This document shows, piece after piece, positions 54,379 through 63,554 of a stretch of DNA of 64,000 nucleotides. The position numbers and the translations under genes are program-made. Below the pieces are notes generated by a model, which saw nothing but the letters and a program-made list of their open reading frames with translations, searched no databases and had not been told where the DNA came from. Location: contig JAGOQM010000003.1 in assembly GCA_017991555.1 (NCBI GenBank), forward strand, positions 270,881 to 334,880. Direction: 5' to 3'. This stretch comes from Neisseriaceae bacterium. GTDB lineage: Bacteria; Pseudomonadota; Gammaproteobacteria; Burkholderiales; Neisseriaceae. How positions within the stretch are numbered: the stretch's first letter is position 1; each line of letters starts with the position of its first letter.

Positions 54379-54938
54379 AGTGAAGGCCTATGGTGGTGTA
54401 ACAGCTGGAGGCAGTCGGCCAGCACCGCTTCTGGGCTTTGTGCTGCGTTTAGCACACACTCTGCGGCAATGCCTGCGTCGGTCAGGGTGGCAGAACGGGC
54501 TAATCGTGCCGCAATGGCGGTGGCGTCTTCCCGCCCCCGCTGTTGCAGACGATTTTTTTGTTCCGCTTCGGGCAACGACAGCATGATGGGCAACAGCTGC
54601 GGATACTGCTGCTGCGCCTGCGGCCAATGTGCTCGTGAGCCATTCAGCAACACCAGCTTGCCCTGCGCCACATCGTCAAGCCATTGTCGATCGTAGCCGT
54701 AGCGATGCTGGTTGGCCGCCCAGCTGAGGGAAAAGCAGGCCTTATCCTGAAACTCGCTGAATACGGCGCTGCTCAAAGCATAGTGCTGCTCCAACTGACC
54801 GGCCTGATAGGGCCGATCAATATAGCGCGGCGGCACGCTGACGGCGCTGCCCAGCTGTGACTGTAGCCGCTGGATGAGCGTGTCTTTGCCGGAGCCCGAA
54901 GGCCCCATCACGTAAAAAGCACCCTTGGCTGGTTGCAT
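54369..54938 (-). CDS. phnN: Ribose 1,5-bisphosphate phosphokinase
   Basis: A 189-residue guanylate-kinase-like enzyme converting ribose 1,5-bisphosphate to PRPP, the exit of the C-P lyase pathway. The P-loop is YVMGPSGSGKDTLIQRL near the N-terminus; RYIDRPYQAG and LLNGSRAHWPQA follow. The ATG overlaps the phnM stop by one base (TAATG). Confidence 0.94.
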   Translation of the reverse strand: MQPAKGAFYVMGPSGSGKDTLIQRLQSQLGSAVSVPPRYIDRPYQAGQLEQHYALSSAVFSEFQDKACFSLSWAANQHRYGYDRQWLDDVAQGKLVLLNGSRAHWPQAQQQYPQLLPIMLSLPEAEQKNRLQQRGREDATAIAARLARSATLTDAGIAAECVLNAAQSPEAVLADCLQLLHHHRPSLCL

Positions 54939-56083
54939 TAAATGACCCTCACGCCTTGTTTCCAAACCTTCTTCACAATCGGCTGCTGCCCATGTAAAGA
55001 CACCTGTACTAAGTCGGCCAGCTTACCGGCGGCCAATTCGCCGCGATCGGTCAGCTGCACCGCCTGAGCGGGATTATAGCTGACGGTGCGGATGGCCTGG
55101 GGCAAATCAAAGCCAATGGCGTCATCGGTCAACAAAAAAGCCGCATGCAAGAGGCTATTGGGATAGTAGTCGCTCGACAAAATATCCAAGAACCCGGCCT
55201 TGGCCAAGCTGCTGGCGGCCACGTTGCCTGAGTGTGAGCCTCCGCGCACAATGTTCGGCGCCCCCATCAACACCCGTAGGCCTTTTTCGGTTGAGTGCTG
55301 TGCGGCCTCTACCGAGGTGGGAAACTCTGCGATGCTCATGCCCAAACGGTGTGATTCATCCACGTGCTCAAAGGTGGCGTCGTCGTGGCTGGCCATGACC
55401 ACGTTGTGGTCGCGACACTGCTCGGCAATCGCTAAACGGTGCTTGTGGCTAAAGGTTTTGGCATTGGCCAACTGGTTTAGCTCAAACGCCGCCATTTGTT
55501 CAGGCGACAGGCCGTACTTACCCTGATAATAAATTCGGTATTGCTCTAGGTGTTGGAACTGACGCTGCCCTGGAGAATGATCCATCAGCGACACTAGGCC
55601 CACCTGATCGTGCTGCATGCAGCGCTGGAAGGTGTCGTAGGTTTCGGGATGCGCAACCTCACAGCGCAGGTGAATCTTATGCGCTACGCGGGTTAGGCCG
55701 TCGGCCTGTGCCTGTTTTAACGCCGCCATCATGGGCTCTAAGTTGGCCATGCGGTCACCCTTAGGGCTGATGTCACCAATCGACAAGGCGTCAAACACGG
55801 TGGTGATGCCGGCGCTGGCCACTTGGCCATCGTGGCTCAACATGGCCGACAGCGTGGGCCAGTTCACCTTCGGGCGCGGCGTCATGAATTTTTCGAGGTT
55901 GTCGGTGTGTAGCTCAACCATGCCGGGAATCAAGTAGTTCCCTTCCATGTCTTGTGCGTGTGGCAGCTGGCTGTTGCCTTCATCAATGGCCACAATACGG
56001 CCATTTTGTAAATGAATACTGCCTTTAATGACTTGGTCTTTTAAAACGATTTGGGCATTGGTCAACACTTGCTCAGTCAACAT
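54938..56083 (-). CDS. phnM: Alpha-D-ribose 1-methylphosphonate 5-triphosphate diphosphatase
   Basis: A 381-residue amidohydrolase removing pyrophosphate from the PhnI product. Metal-site motifs are IPGMVELHTDNLEKF, VFDALSIGD, LRCEVAHPET, MDHSPGQRQF, MASHDDATFEHV and LSSDYYPNSL. ATG 56083 lies 9 bases after a GAGG site; two earlier in-frame ATGs have worse spacing. It overlaps phnL by 11 bases. Confidence 0.94.
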   Translation of the reverse strand: MLTEQVLTNAQIVLKDQVIKGSIHLQNGRIVAIDEGNSQLPHAQDMEGNYLIPGMVELHTDNLEKFMTPRPKVNWPTLSAMLSHDGQVASAGITTVFDALSIGDISPKGDRMANLEPMMAALKQAQADGLTRVAHKIHLRCEVAHPETYDTFQRCMQHDQVGLVSLMDHSPGQRQFQHLEQYRIYYQGKYGLSPEQMAAFELNQLANAKTFSHKHRLAIAEQCRDHNVVMASHDDATFEHVDESHRLGMSIAEFPTSVEAAQHSTEKGLRVLMGAPNIVRGGSHSGNVAASSLAKAGFLDILSSDYYPNSLLHAAFLLTDDAIGFDLPQAIRTVSYNPAQAVQLTDRGELAAGKLADLVQVSLHGQQPIVKKVWKQGVRVI

Positions 56084-56783
56084 GGTCATACACCTCATTG
56101 TTTAACACATCAAATTGTCTGTCTCCGATGGCCTTACGCACGTAAGCATCGTGGAAAATACCAATCACGGTACTGTTGTTGGCCTTGGCTTCGCGGATCA
56201 GCTCCAGCACCACGTCACGGTTGCGCTCGTCCAAAGACGCCGTGGGTTCGTCTAACAGCAACACTGGCCAGTCCACCATAAAGCCGCGGGCGATGTTGAC
56301 ACGCTGCTGCTCGCCGCCCGAAAAGGTGCTGGGGGCTAAATCCCATAGGTGGGCGGGAATGTTTAAACGCGTTAGTAAAGCGCTGGCGCGGGCTTTAGCC
56401 TTTTCGGCGCTCCAGCCGCGCTCTAGTGCCGGCTGCATCACCACATTAAGGGTCGACACCCGTGGAATGGTTTTTAAAAACTGGCTCACATAGCCGATGG
56501 TGTGGCGACGTAAGGCCACGATCTGGCGCGGATTGGCGCTGACCATGTCGACCCAACCGTTGCCCTGCTTTACTTTTAGCTCGCCACTGGTGGCTAAGTA
56601 ATTGCCGTACATCATGCGCAGCAGCGTGGATTTACCCGAGCCTGATTGGCCTGATAAAATCAGGCAAGAACCGGCATAGGCGGCGAAGTTCACATCGGCC
56701 AAAACGTTGAGCTTGGCGCTGTTTTGGTGGTGCAATACAAACTGTTTGCACACATTCTTGGCATCAATAATCACTTGAGACAT
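56073..56783 (-). CDS. phnL: C-P lyase system ATP-binding protein PhnL
   Basis: A 236-residue ABC-type ATPase of the C-P lyase complex, not a transporter. Walker [13 protein letters not shown], signature FSGGEQQRVNIARGF, Walker B LLLDEPTASLD. PhnL traits are FAAYAGSCLILSGQSG and RHTIGYVSQFLKTIPRVSTLNVVMQPAL. ATG 56783 with AAAGG 6 bases upstream is used; an in-frame TTG precedes it. Confidence 0.95.
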   Translation of the reverse strand: MSQVIIDAKNVCKQFVLHHQNSAKLNVLADVNFAAYAGSCLILSGQSGSGKSTLLRMMYGNYLATSGELKVKQGNGWVDMVSANPRQIVALRRHTIGYVSQFLKTIPRVSTLNVVMQPALERGWSAEKAKARASALLTRLNIPAHLWDLAPSTFSGGEQQRVNIARGFMVDWPVLLLDEPTASLDERNRDVVLELIREAKANNSTVIGIFHDAYVRKAIGDRQFDVLNNEVYDHVD

Positions 56784-56792
56784 AGTCAACCT

Positions 56793-57614
56793 TTAAACCT
56801 GTAAAATGGAAGAAACCAACAGTTGGGTATAGGGATGCTGCGGGTCATCCAAAATTTGATCGGTTAGGCCGCTCTCGACCACGCGCGAGTTTTGCATCAC
56901 CAACAGGCGGTCGGCCAAAATGCGGGCCACGGCCAGGTCATGGGTCACCAAAATAATCGACAAGTTGTATTCGCGTACCAAGAAGCGAATCAGGTCGAGC
57001 AGTTTGGCCTGAACCGACACGTCTAGGCTACTGGTCGGCTCATCCATGAACACCAGGCGTGGGTTAGACACCAGGTTACGGGCGATCTGAAGGCGCTGCT
57101 GCATGCCGCCAGAAAAGGTTTTCGGAAAATCATTCACTCGGTCTTCGGCGATCTCAACGCGGGTGAGCCAGTCTTTAGCGGTTTGGTTTAAAAAACCATA
57201 GTGGCGGCTGCCTTGGGCCATCAAGCGTTCGCTGATATTGGCGCCGGCCGACACGCCCATTCGTAGCCCGTCGCGGGCGTTTTGTTCCACAAAACCCCAG
57301 TCAGTACGCAGCAGCTGGCGGCGTTCGGCTTCAGAAGCCTCGTAAACATCGCGTACAAAGCCTTCCGCACTCACGTATTCAATCTTGCCGGCATCAGGGG
57401 CCAAGCGCCCAGACAATACCGACAGCAGTGTGGATTTGCCGGAACCCGACTCGCCCACAATGCCAATCACTTCACCAGGGTACACTTCAAAATCCACCCC
57501 TTGGCAACCTTTATTCGGGCCATACAGCTTGCCCAAGCCCGATACGTTCAGTAAGGGCACTTCTAACTGATCTGCCTGCTGCGCCATCGCCGCAGTGTCC
57601 GTTGCTAATTGCAT
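56793..57614 (-). CDS. phnK: C-P lyase system ATP-binding protein PhnK
   Basis: A 273-residue ABC-type ATPase that docks on the PhnGHIJ core. Walker [16 protein letters not shown], signature TFSGGMQQRLQIARNL, Walker B LVFMDEPTSSLD. The insert around VYEASEAERRQLLRTDWGFVEQNARDGLRMGVSAGANI is PhnK-like. ATG 57614 overlaps the phnJ stop by 10 bases. Confidence 0.95.
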   Translation of the reverse strand: MQLATDTAAMAQQADQLEVPLLNVSGLGKLYGPNKGCQGVDFEVYPGEVIGIVGESGSGKSTLLSVLSGRLAPDAGKIEYVSAEGFVRDVYEASEAERRQLLRTDWGFVEQNARDGLRMGVSAGANISERLMAQGSRHYGFLNQTAKDWLTRVEIAEDRVNDFPKTFSGGMQQRLQIARNLVSNPRLVFMDEPTSSLDVSVQAKLLDLIRFLVREYNLSIILVTHDLAVARILADRLLVMQNSRVVESGLTDQILDDPQHPYTQLLVSSILQV

Positions 57615-58489
57615 GGTTTTTCTTTCTCTTGAACTTGTTCCTGACAGTAATCCGTATCCGAACACACAAACATATGCTGGCCTTGGTCATCCAACACCAC
57701 TTCGTCTAAGAATGAGGTGCCGCTGCCGCAAATGGCGCAGCATTCTGGCCACTTCTGAATGTCAAACGGATAGTCTTCAAAATCCAGGCTCTCGACGCGT
57801 GTAAACGGCGGCAAGGCATACAGTCGTTTTTCGCGGCCGGCGCCAAACAGCATCAGGGCGGCGCTTTGATTCAGCTTGGGGTTGTCAAATTTAGGAATCG
57901 GCGACGGGTCCATGATGTAATGGTCATTCACGCGCACTGGGTAAGCATAGGCGGTGGAAATATGGCCAAAACGCGAAATGTCTTCGTACAATTTAACGTT
58001 GATCACGCCATAGTCTTGCAGCGCGTGCATGGTCCGAGTTTCCACTTCCGACGGCTCAATAAAACGCAAAGGCTCTGGAATGGGCACCTGAAACACCATG
58101 ATCTGCCCTGCACGCAAAGCCTGCTCTGGGATGCGGTGACGGGTTTGAATAATGTCGGCATCCAGAGTGCGCGTGGTGGTGGCGACATGAGTGGTGCGCT
58201 CAAAGAAACGGCGAATAGAAATGGCGTTGGTGGTGTCGTCGGCCCCTTGGTCGATGACTTTCAAGACGTCATCGGCGCCAATGATGCTGGCCGTCACTTG
58301 AATACCGCCGGTCCCCCAACCGTAAGGCAAAGGCATTTCGCGGCCGCCAAACGGCACTTGATAACCGGGGATCGCCACCGCTTTTAACAGGCCGCGGCGC
58401 AACATGCGCTTGGTTTGCTCATCTAAATAAGCAAAGTTATACAAATCTTCTGTGCTGGCTGTCGCCGCATCGTGTGCTAATGCGTTCAT
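57605..58489 (-). CDS. phnJ: Carbon-phosphorus lyase PhnJ (radical SAM)
   Basis: A 294-residue radical-SAM enzyme that cleaves the C-P bond of ribose 1-alkylphosphonate 5-phosphate, releasing the alkane and cyclic ribose phosphate. Cluster cysteines are Cys251, Cys254 and Cys276 (spacing C-x2-C-x21-C), with Cys282 six residues on; this spacing is the same as in E. coli PhnJ. GYQVPFGGREMPLPYGWGTGG holds the N-terminal Gly-rich region. It overlaps phnI by 4 bases. Confidence 0.97.
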   Translation of the reverse strand: MNALAHDAATASTEDLYNFAYLDEQTKRMLRRGLLKAVAIPGYQVPFGGREMPLPYGWGTGGIQVTASIIGADDVLKVIDQGADDTTNAISIRRFFERTTHVATTTRTLDADIIQTRHRIPEQALRAGQIMVFQVPIPEPLRFIEPSEVETRTMHALQDYGVINVKLYEDISRFGHISTAYAYPVRVNDHYIMDPSPIPKFDNPKLNQSAALMLFGAGREKRLYALPPFTRVESLDFEDYPFDIQKWPECCAICGSGTSFLDEVVLDDQGQHMFVCSDTDYCQEQVQEKEKPCN

Positions 58490-59613
58490 TTTGCTTCCTC
58501 TTCCACCTTGGTGGCCGCTGGCTTGGCCGCGGCACTGTGGCGCTGCGCGCGAATCTTGCGCAGCAACTCTAGCTCTGACTGGAAATCAACGTAGTGTGGC
58601 AGTTTTAGGTGTGACACAAAGCCAGAGGCTTCGACGTTGTCACAATGCGACAGCACGAACTCTTCGTCTTGGGCGGGCGACGTCACTTCATCACCCCAGT
58701 CGTCCACGCACAGGGCGCGATCAACCAAAGCCATCGCCATGGTTTTGCGTTCGCAATAGCCAAAACCCAAACCGTAGCCGCGGGTAAACTGTGCGTCACC
58801 GTCGTCGGTTTCCACAAACTGGTTCACCATTTCACATTCGGTGATTTCGATGGTGCCAATAGGCACCTCAAAATCTAACTCTTCTGGCGCCAACCACACC
58901 ATCATGTCGCCCACGCGAATCTCGCCTAAAAACGGATGCGTGCGGCCATAACCACGCTGGGTCGAATACGCCAGCGACAGTAAAAAGCCTTCGTCGCCAC
59001 GGGCCAATAGCTGTAGGCGCTGGGCACGGTTACTGGGGTATTGCATCGGCTCACGAGTCACGTCGTTGGCCGGGCCGGCGGGGGCCAAACGGGCGGCGTC
59101 GGGCGCCATCACCAAGCCTTCGCGTACCAACAAGTCCAACACGTGTGGGCATGGCTCGATGCCGTCATCGTGACTGCTGGTGGCTTCCAGCTCAGCGACC
59201 GAGCCTTCTGCTGCCAAAGCAAAATCCAACAGGCGATGGGTGTAGTCGAAGGTTGGGCCCAATAGCTGGCCGCCAGGTACGTCTTTATAAACGGCCGATA
59301 CGCGGCGAATCAGGCTCATTTGTGCCGTTTCGAGCGGCAGGCTATCGCCAAAGCGCGACAGCGTGGTGCGGTAGGCCCGCAGTAAGAAAATGGCCTCGAC
59401 TAGGTCGCCAGCGCTTTGCTTGATGGCCAATGCCGCCAGCTGTGGGTCGTATAAAGACCCTTCAGTCATCACCCGGGCCACGCCCATCGGCAGCTGTTGT
59501 TCAATTTGTGCCAGCGTCAGTTCGGCCACATTGTGGTCGCCGCGGCGATACGCGCCTAACATTAAGTGGGCTTGCTCAATCGCTTTTTCCCCACCCTTAA
59601 CCGCTACATACAT
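58486..59613 (-). CDS. phnI: C-P lyase subunit PhnI
   Basis: A 375-residue subunit that, with G, H and L, attaches the phosphonate to the ribose of ATP, displacing adenine. The start MYVAVKGGEKAIEQAH at ATG 59613 is the standard N-terminus. EGSLYDPQLAALAIKQSAGD and YGLGFGYCERKTMAMALVDRAL are PhnI signatures. It overlaps phnH by 10 bases. The C-terminus has an Ala/Lys-rich tail. Confidence 0.96.
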   Translation of the reverse strand: MYVAVKGGEKAIEQAHLMLGAYRRGDHNVAELTLAQIEQQLPMGVARVMTEGSLYDPQLAALAIKQSAGDLVEAIFLLRAYRTTLSRFGDSLPLETAQMSLIRRVSAVYKDVPGGQLLGPTFDYTHRLLDFALAAEGSVAELEATSSHDDGIEPCPHVLDLLVREGLVMAPDAARLAPAGPANDVTREPMQYPSNRAQRLQLLARGDEGFLLSLAYSTQRGYGRTHPFLGEIRVGDMMVWLAPEELDFEVPIGTIEITECEMVNQFVETDDGDAQFTRGYGLGFGYCERKTMAMALVDRALCVDDWGDEVTSPAQDEEFVLSHCDNVEASGFVSHLKLPHYVDFQSELELLRKIRAQRHSAAAKPAATKVEEEAK

Positions 59614-60209
59614 ACCGTTTCCTCTTGTTGAGTAATCTGAGTGGTTCTTGGTAAACCAATAACTGAGTGCTTGCTGGTCAAGAAGTAGTCCACGCCGCAT
59701 GGGAACGCAATCATGCGTTGACGACGGGCCCAAAACTCAGCATTTAGGGGCAGCGCGCACTGGCGCTGGGTTTCGATGCCGGGGCCACGCCACACGCTGT
59801 TGGCCGTGGCAGCATCGTTGGGCAACTGAATCAGCACGGTGGCCGATTGGTCTGGGTAACGGTCATTACCCAAAGAAAAAGCCAGCTTTTCTGCCGCCAA
59901 AAAATCGGCTAGATCGTACACGGCAAACTGGGCTTCGGCCTGGTCATCCACCAAGGGGCAACCGCAATGAAAGGCCAAGTTTTTGATCAACTCGGGGGTA
60001 CGCAAAGCGGTGGGCAACCACAAGGAGGTGTCTTGATCCAATAGGGTCAACAACAGGGCTGTGGTGCTGGGGTTCAGGCCCGGCAGCGTGACTTCATCGG
60101 TCAACGCCACTTCAATGCCAGGCTCACTCATGGCCTTAAGGCTGCGTCGGAACACTTTTTGGGCACTGGCGATCGGGTCGGCAAACCCTTTAATTAAATG
60201 CACAGACAT
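59604..60209 (-). CDS. phnH: C-P lyase subunit PhnH
   Basis: A 201-residue subunit of the PhnGHIJ core. It begins MSVHLIKGFADPIASAQKVFRRSLKAMSEPG, matching the usual F-x2-P...FR-x2-MKAMSEPG start; the open frame extends 40 codons upstream into phnG and is discarded. ATG overlaps the phnG stop by one base (TGATG). WRGPGIETQRQCALPL and FPCGVDYFLTS are typical of the C-terminal half. Confidence 0.95.
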   Translation of the reverse strand: MSVHLIKGFADPIASAQKVFRRSLKAMSEPGIEVALTDEVTLPGLNPSTTALLLTLLDQDTSLWLPTALRTPELIKNLAFHCGCPLVDDQAEAQFAVYDLADFLAAEKLAFSLGNDRYPDQSATVLIQLPNDAATANSVWRGPGIETQRQCALPLNAEFWARRQRMIAFPCGVDYFLTSKHSVIGLPRTTQITQQEETVCM

Positions 60210-60673
60210 CAGTCTTCTCCTCGCACTAGGGTGAAGAAATCCACCTTGGTTTTGGCCACCTGTTGTTGTTGCTGCAGGGCTTTTTGTTGATGTTGCTGAC
60301 GCAATGGTTGCAGCATGGTTTCCGTCCACTCAGCCTGCTTAGGGCTTTGCAAGTGGGCGTCGGCCAAGGCCAACAGCAAGGCTTGTTGCTTGCTGCGGCC
60401 CACTACGTAACCGTAGCCTACTTCGCCGCCGTCCAAACGCACCACACAGCGCGTCACCGTCACTTCACCTAGGTTAAACACTTGGCCTTCGCCGGCGGTT
60501 TTGCCTTTCACCATTGCCATCCCCACTTCTGGGGCGCGTAAAACTTCGTATGCTTGAGCCGTTAGGGCCGTTTCGTACTGGCTGAGGGCTTCTTTTTCCT
60601 GAGCCAAAACCGCTAGCCACTCTTGTCGCTGGACGATTTGGGTTGCTTGATGTTGCTCAAAACTCTGTTGCAT
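60209..60673 (-). CDS. phnG: C-P lyase subunit PhnG
   Basis: A 154-residue subunit of the C-P lyase core. QEWLAVLAQ, LRAPEVGMAMVKGKTAGEGQVFNLGEVTVTRCVVRL and GYGYVVGRSKQQALLLALADAHLQ correspond to family blocks. The C-terminal 30 residues are very Gln-rich (LRQQHQQKALQQQQQVAKTK), possibly a coiled or flexible tail. First of the core genes, 31 bases after phnE. Confidence 0.94.
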   Translation of the reverse strand: MQQSFEQHQATQIVQRQEWLAVLAQEKEALSQYETALTAQAYEVLRAPEVGMAMVKGKTAGEGQVFNLGEVTVTRCVVRLDGGEVGYGYVVGRSKQQALLLALADAHLQSPKQAEWTETMLQPLRQQHQQKALQQQQQVAKTKVDFFTLVRGED

Positions 60674-60704
60674 GACTTCTACCTATTCACGAATAATCAA
60701 CCAG

Positions 60705-61493
60705 TTAAATAAATTTCTTGCGTAAATACTGTGACAATATGTCGATGAGGGACACGGTGACGATGATCATCAAAATAATGGCTGAGGTTTGGGGGAAGCT
60801 AAAGCCGCGAATGGTTTCCCACAGCAACACCCCAATACCGCCGGCGCCAACCATGCCCACCACGGTGGCGGAACGCACGTTCGATTCAAACCGATACAGT
60901 GAGTACGAAATCCACAGTGGCAATACCTGCGGGATCACCCCGTAAAAAATCTCTTGCAACTTGCTCGCCCCAGTGGAGCGCACGCCTTCGACAGGACCCG
61001 GCTCGATCGCTTCAACCGCTTCGGCAAACAGCTTGGCCAACGAACCGGTGGTGTGTAAGAACAAGGCCAATACCCCAGGGAACGGCCCCAAGCCCACTGC
61101 TGCCACAAAAATCATGGCAAACACCATCTCGTTAATCGAGCGTAAGGCATCCATCAGGCGGCGCACAATTTGCTGCACCCATAACGGCGCAATGTTGGAG
61201 GCGCTTAATAAACCTAAAGGGATGGCACAAACAATGCCCAACAGCGTGCCCCAAATGGCGATGTATAAGGTCACCACAATTTCAGACATGTAGTCACGCC
61301 AGTGGGTAAAATCAGGCGGGAAGAAGTCTTTCACCATGACCCACATGTTTCCAGAATCCGCCACCAGCTTTAAAGGGGCCATTTCACTGCCCTGCCAGGA
61401 CAGGCTTAAGACCGCCAGGAGTAAACCGGTAAGGACAAGGTTAAACCATTTTTTAAAGCGGCTCGGTGGTGGATTGATCGACAAACTATTCAT
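60705..61493 (-). CDS. phnE: Phosphonate ABC transporter permease
   Basis: A 262-residue inner-membrane permease with about six hydrophobic segments. [63 protein letters not shown] and the EAA loop [24 protein letters not shown] are PhnE-like. It starts immediately after the phnD stop. Confidence 0.95.
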   Translation of the reverse strand: MNSLSINPPPSRFKKWFNLVLTGLLLAVLSLSWQGSEMAPLKLVADSGNMWVMVKDFFPPDFTHWRDYMSEIVVTLYIAIWGTLLGIVCAIPLGLLSASNIAPLWVQQIVRRLMDALRSINEMVFAMIFVAAVGLGPFPGVLALFLHTTGSLAKLFAEAVEAIEPGPVEGVRSTGASKLQEIFYGVIPQVLPLWISYSLYRFESNVRSATVVGMVGAGGIGVLLWETIRGFSFPQTSAIILMIIVTVSLIDILSQYLRKKFI

Positions 61494-62444
61494 TTATTTG
61501 GCCTTTTTTGCCATTTCTTGTTTAAACGCTTCTAACTCACGTACTGGATCTAACTGGGTATTGTCTGAGGCGCGGAATTTCGACCAGCCTAAAGTCGCCA
61601 ACGTTTTGGTTTGCTCTGGCGTGCTGCCATAGCCGACAAAGAAGTCTTTCACCTTGGTTTTGGTCTCGGCGGCCATGTCTTTACGCCACACCAATGGGTC
61701 AGAGGCAATTTGCGGTGATTCCCACAATACTTTTAGCTTGGCAATGATTTGCGGCTGCTTTTCGGCCATCATTTCCCAGTTGCTGCTGTTGAAGGTCGCC
61801 ACGTCTAACTGCTTGTTGGCCACGGCCATCGCATTGCTTTCGTGGTTGGCATTTAGGGTGCGTTTGAAAATGTCATTGGCGCTGACGTTGTTCTTACCAA
61901 ATAAATAGTAAGCAGGCACCAGGTTGCCTGACGTTGAGTTAGGGTCGCCGTTACCAAACGTCAGCTCACCCGCTTTGGCCAGAACGTCTTTTTCGTTGGT
62001 TAAGTTACTGTCTTTGTTGGCAATCAACAGGCTGTTGTAGCCGGTGCTGCCGTCGGCGTACACTACTTGCGCAAACACCTCGCCATCGGCACGGTCTACG
62101 GCTTCCATCGCCGATTTATTGCCGTACCAAGCCATGTCCACTTTGCCAAAACGCATGGCCTGAATCACGCCAGCGTAGTCAGAAGCAAAAAATGGTTTGA
62201 CTTCCATGCCGGTGGCTTTGCCTAGGTCGGCCAACAGTGGCTCCCAGTCTTTTTTCAGGTTTTGCGATGACTCGGTATTGATGATGCCAAAGTTCAATTC
62301 GGTTTTGGCCTTGGCTTCTGTCGCATCTGGCTGCGTTTCGGTTGGGGCTGTGGCTTTATCCTGAGGGCTACAAGCCATTAAAGACAAAGCTGAAACAGAC
62401 ACCAAACCCAGGGATTTTAATGACGAGGTAACGCTTGTAAACAT
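61494..62444 (-). CDS. phnD: Phosphonate ABC transporter substrate-binding protein, first copy
   Basis: A 316-residue lipoprotein (lipobox LSLMAC) that captures phosphonates in the periplasm for PhnCE. The binding-site region includes FGIINTESSQNLKKDWEPLL, MAWYGNKSAMEAVDRADG and GNGDPNSTSGNLVPAYYLFG. ATG 62444 is chosen; ATG 62450 or GTG 62456 are possible. Close paralogue of the gene at 52.5 kb. Confidence 0.95.
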   Translation of the reverse strand: MFTSVTSSLKSLGLVSVSALSLMACSPQDKATAPTETQPDATEAKAKTELNFGIINTESSQNLKKDWEPLLADLGKATGMEVKPFFASDYAGVIQAMRFGKVDMAWYGNKSAMEAVDRADGEVFAQVVYADGSTGYNSLLIANKDSNLTNEKDVLAKAGELTFGNGDPNSTSGNLVPAYYLFGKNNVSANDIFKRTLNANHESNAMAVANKQLDVATFNSSNWEMMAEKQPQIIAKLKVLWESPQIASDPLVWRKDMAAETKTKVKDFFVGYGSTPEQTKTLATLGWSKFRASDNTQLDPVRELEAFKQEMAKKAK

Positions 62445-62466
62445 AACCATTCTCACTTTAGTTGAG

Positions 62467-63273
62467 TTAATTTAATTGCAAATTTAATTCAGTGGGTGCC
62501 GGTGCTGACGGGGTCGCCATCACCATGTCGTCTTGACCATACAACGCTTCTAAAAAAGCAGGCTGCATGCTGGCCATGTCGCCGTAATACTTCACTCGGC
62601 CTTTTTTCAGGGCGGCGGTCACGTCACAATACTGACGCGCATAGTCCACCTGATGTAGGGTCACAATGACGGTTTTGCCGTCTATGCGGTTAATGTCGCG
62701 CAAGGCTTGCATCACGGTTTTGGCGGCCTCTGGGTCTAGAGACGCAATCGGTTCATCCGCCAAAATGATGTCGGCTTCTTGCATCAATACTTTGGCAATC
62801 GCCACACGCTGCTGTTGGCCACCCGATAAGGTCGACGCACGTTGATGAGCCAACTCGGCTAGGCCGACGCGGGCCAAGCAAGACAAGGCTTTTTGCTTTT
62901 CTTCTTTGGTAAACCAGTGTAAAAAGCTGCGCAGGTTAGACATACGGCCTAAAGAGCCAATCAACACGTTGTCTAATACCGACAGGCGTGACACTAGGTT
63001 AAACTGTTGGAAAATAAACCCGATTTTGGCGCGATGAGCGCGCGCTTGTTTGGCCATGCGGCCTTGATCTTGAATGACGTTTTGCTGTACCGTCACCGTG
63101 CCAGAGCTGGCCACGGTTAACGCATTAATGTGGCGTAGCAAGGTTGACTTACCCGAGCCGGAAGGCCCCAATAAGGCCGTCATTTGTCCTGTCGGAATGT
63201 CTAAATCAACGTCAAATAAAACCTGCTTGCTGGCAAAATGCTTATTGAGTGATTGAATTGAAATAGCGGTCAT
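62467..63273 (-). CDS. phnC: Phosphonate ABC transporter ATP-binding protein
   Basis: A 268-residue ATPase. Walker [14 protein letters not shown], signature [15 protein letters not shown], Walker [39 protein letters not shown] is a PhnC feature. ATG 63273 has a GGAGG site; the frame continues 42 codons upstream across the probable promoter and is discarded. First gene of the phn operon, which then runs D-E-G-H-I-J-K-L-M-N-P on the same strand. No phnF repressor gene is present. Confidence 0.96.
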   Translation of the reverse strand: MTAISIQSLNKHFASKQVLFDVDLDIPTGQMTALLGPSGSGKSTLLRHINALTVASSGTVTVQQNVIQDQGRMAKQARAHRAKIGFIFQQFNLVSRLSVLDNVLIGSLGRMSNLRSFLHWFTKEEKQKALSCLARVGLAELAHQRASTLSGGQQQRVAIAKVLMQEADIILADEPIASLDPEAAKTVMQALRDINRIDGKTVIVTLHQVDYARQYCDVTAALKKGRVKYYGDMASMQPAFLEALYGQDDMVMATPSAPAPTELNLQLN

Positions 63274-63331
63274 TTGGCTGCCTCCTAAACTCTGTGAAAG
63301 CATCAATATAAAGATTCTGTATTGCAGTAAC

Positions 63332-63360
63332 GTGAACAAACGATGAAGCTTTTGTGAAAA
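63332..63360 (-). promoter_or_regulatory. Pho-box-like tandem repeats upstream of phnC
   Basis: On the minus strand three 7-mers, TTTTCAC, GCTTCAT and TGTTCAC, each 11 bases apart, resemble the 7+4 geometry of PhoB sites (CTGTCAT repeats) with a shared TCA core. They lie about 60 bases before the phnC start. A TATATT hexamer lies downstream at about 63304-63309. Confidence 0.5.
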
Positions 63361-63554
63361 AAGCAGATGAATATGAATATTATTAAATAAAATCAACACG
63401 ATAACTATAAAAAAGGAAACGCTTTCAAGCCCTATAAAAGCCGATTTATTTACTTTTTAGCTCAAACCATAAACCAACATGTAAACCGATCAGGGTGATA
63501 AAACCCACTTTATGGGCGATTTAGACCTTTACCCAACGCTGCCGCAGCCGCAAA
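63361..63554. other. AT-rich gap upstream of the phn operon
   Basis: About 190 bases between the phnC promoter region and repeat copy C. AT-rich to about 63,480. I see no gene or RNA. Confidence 0.5.
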
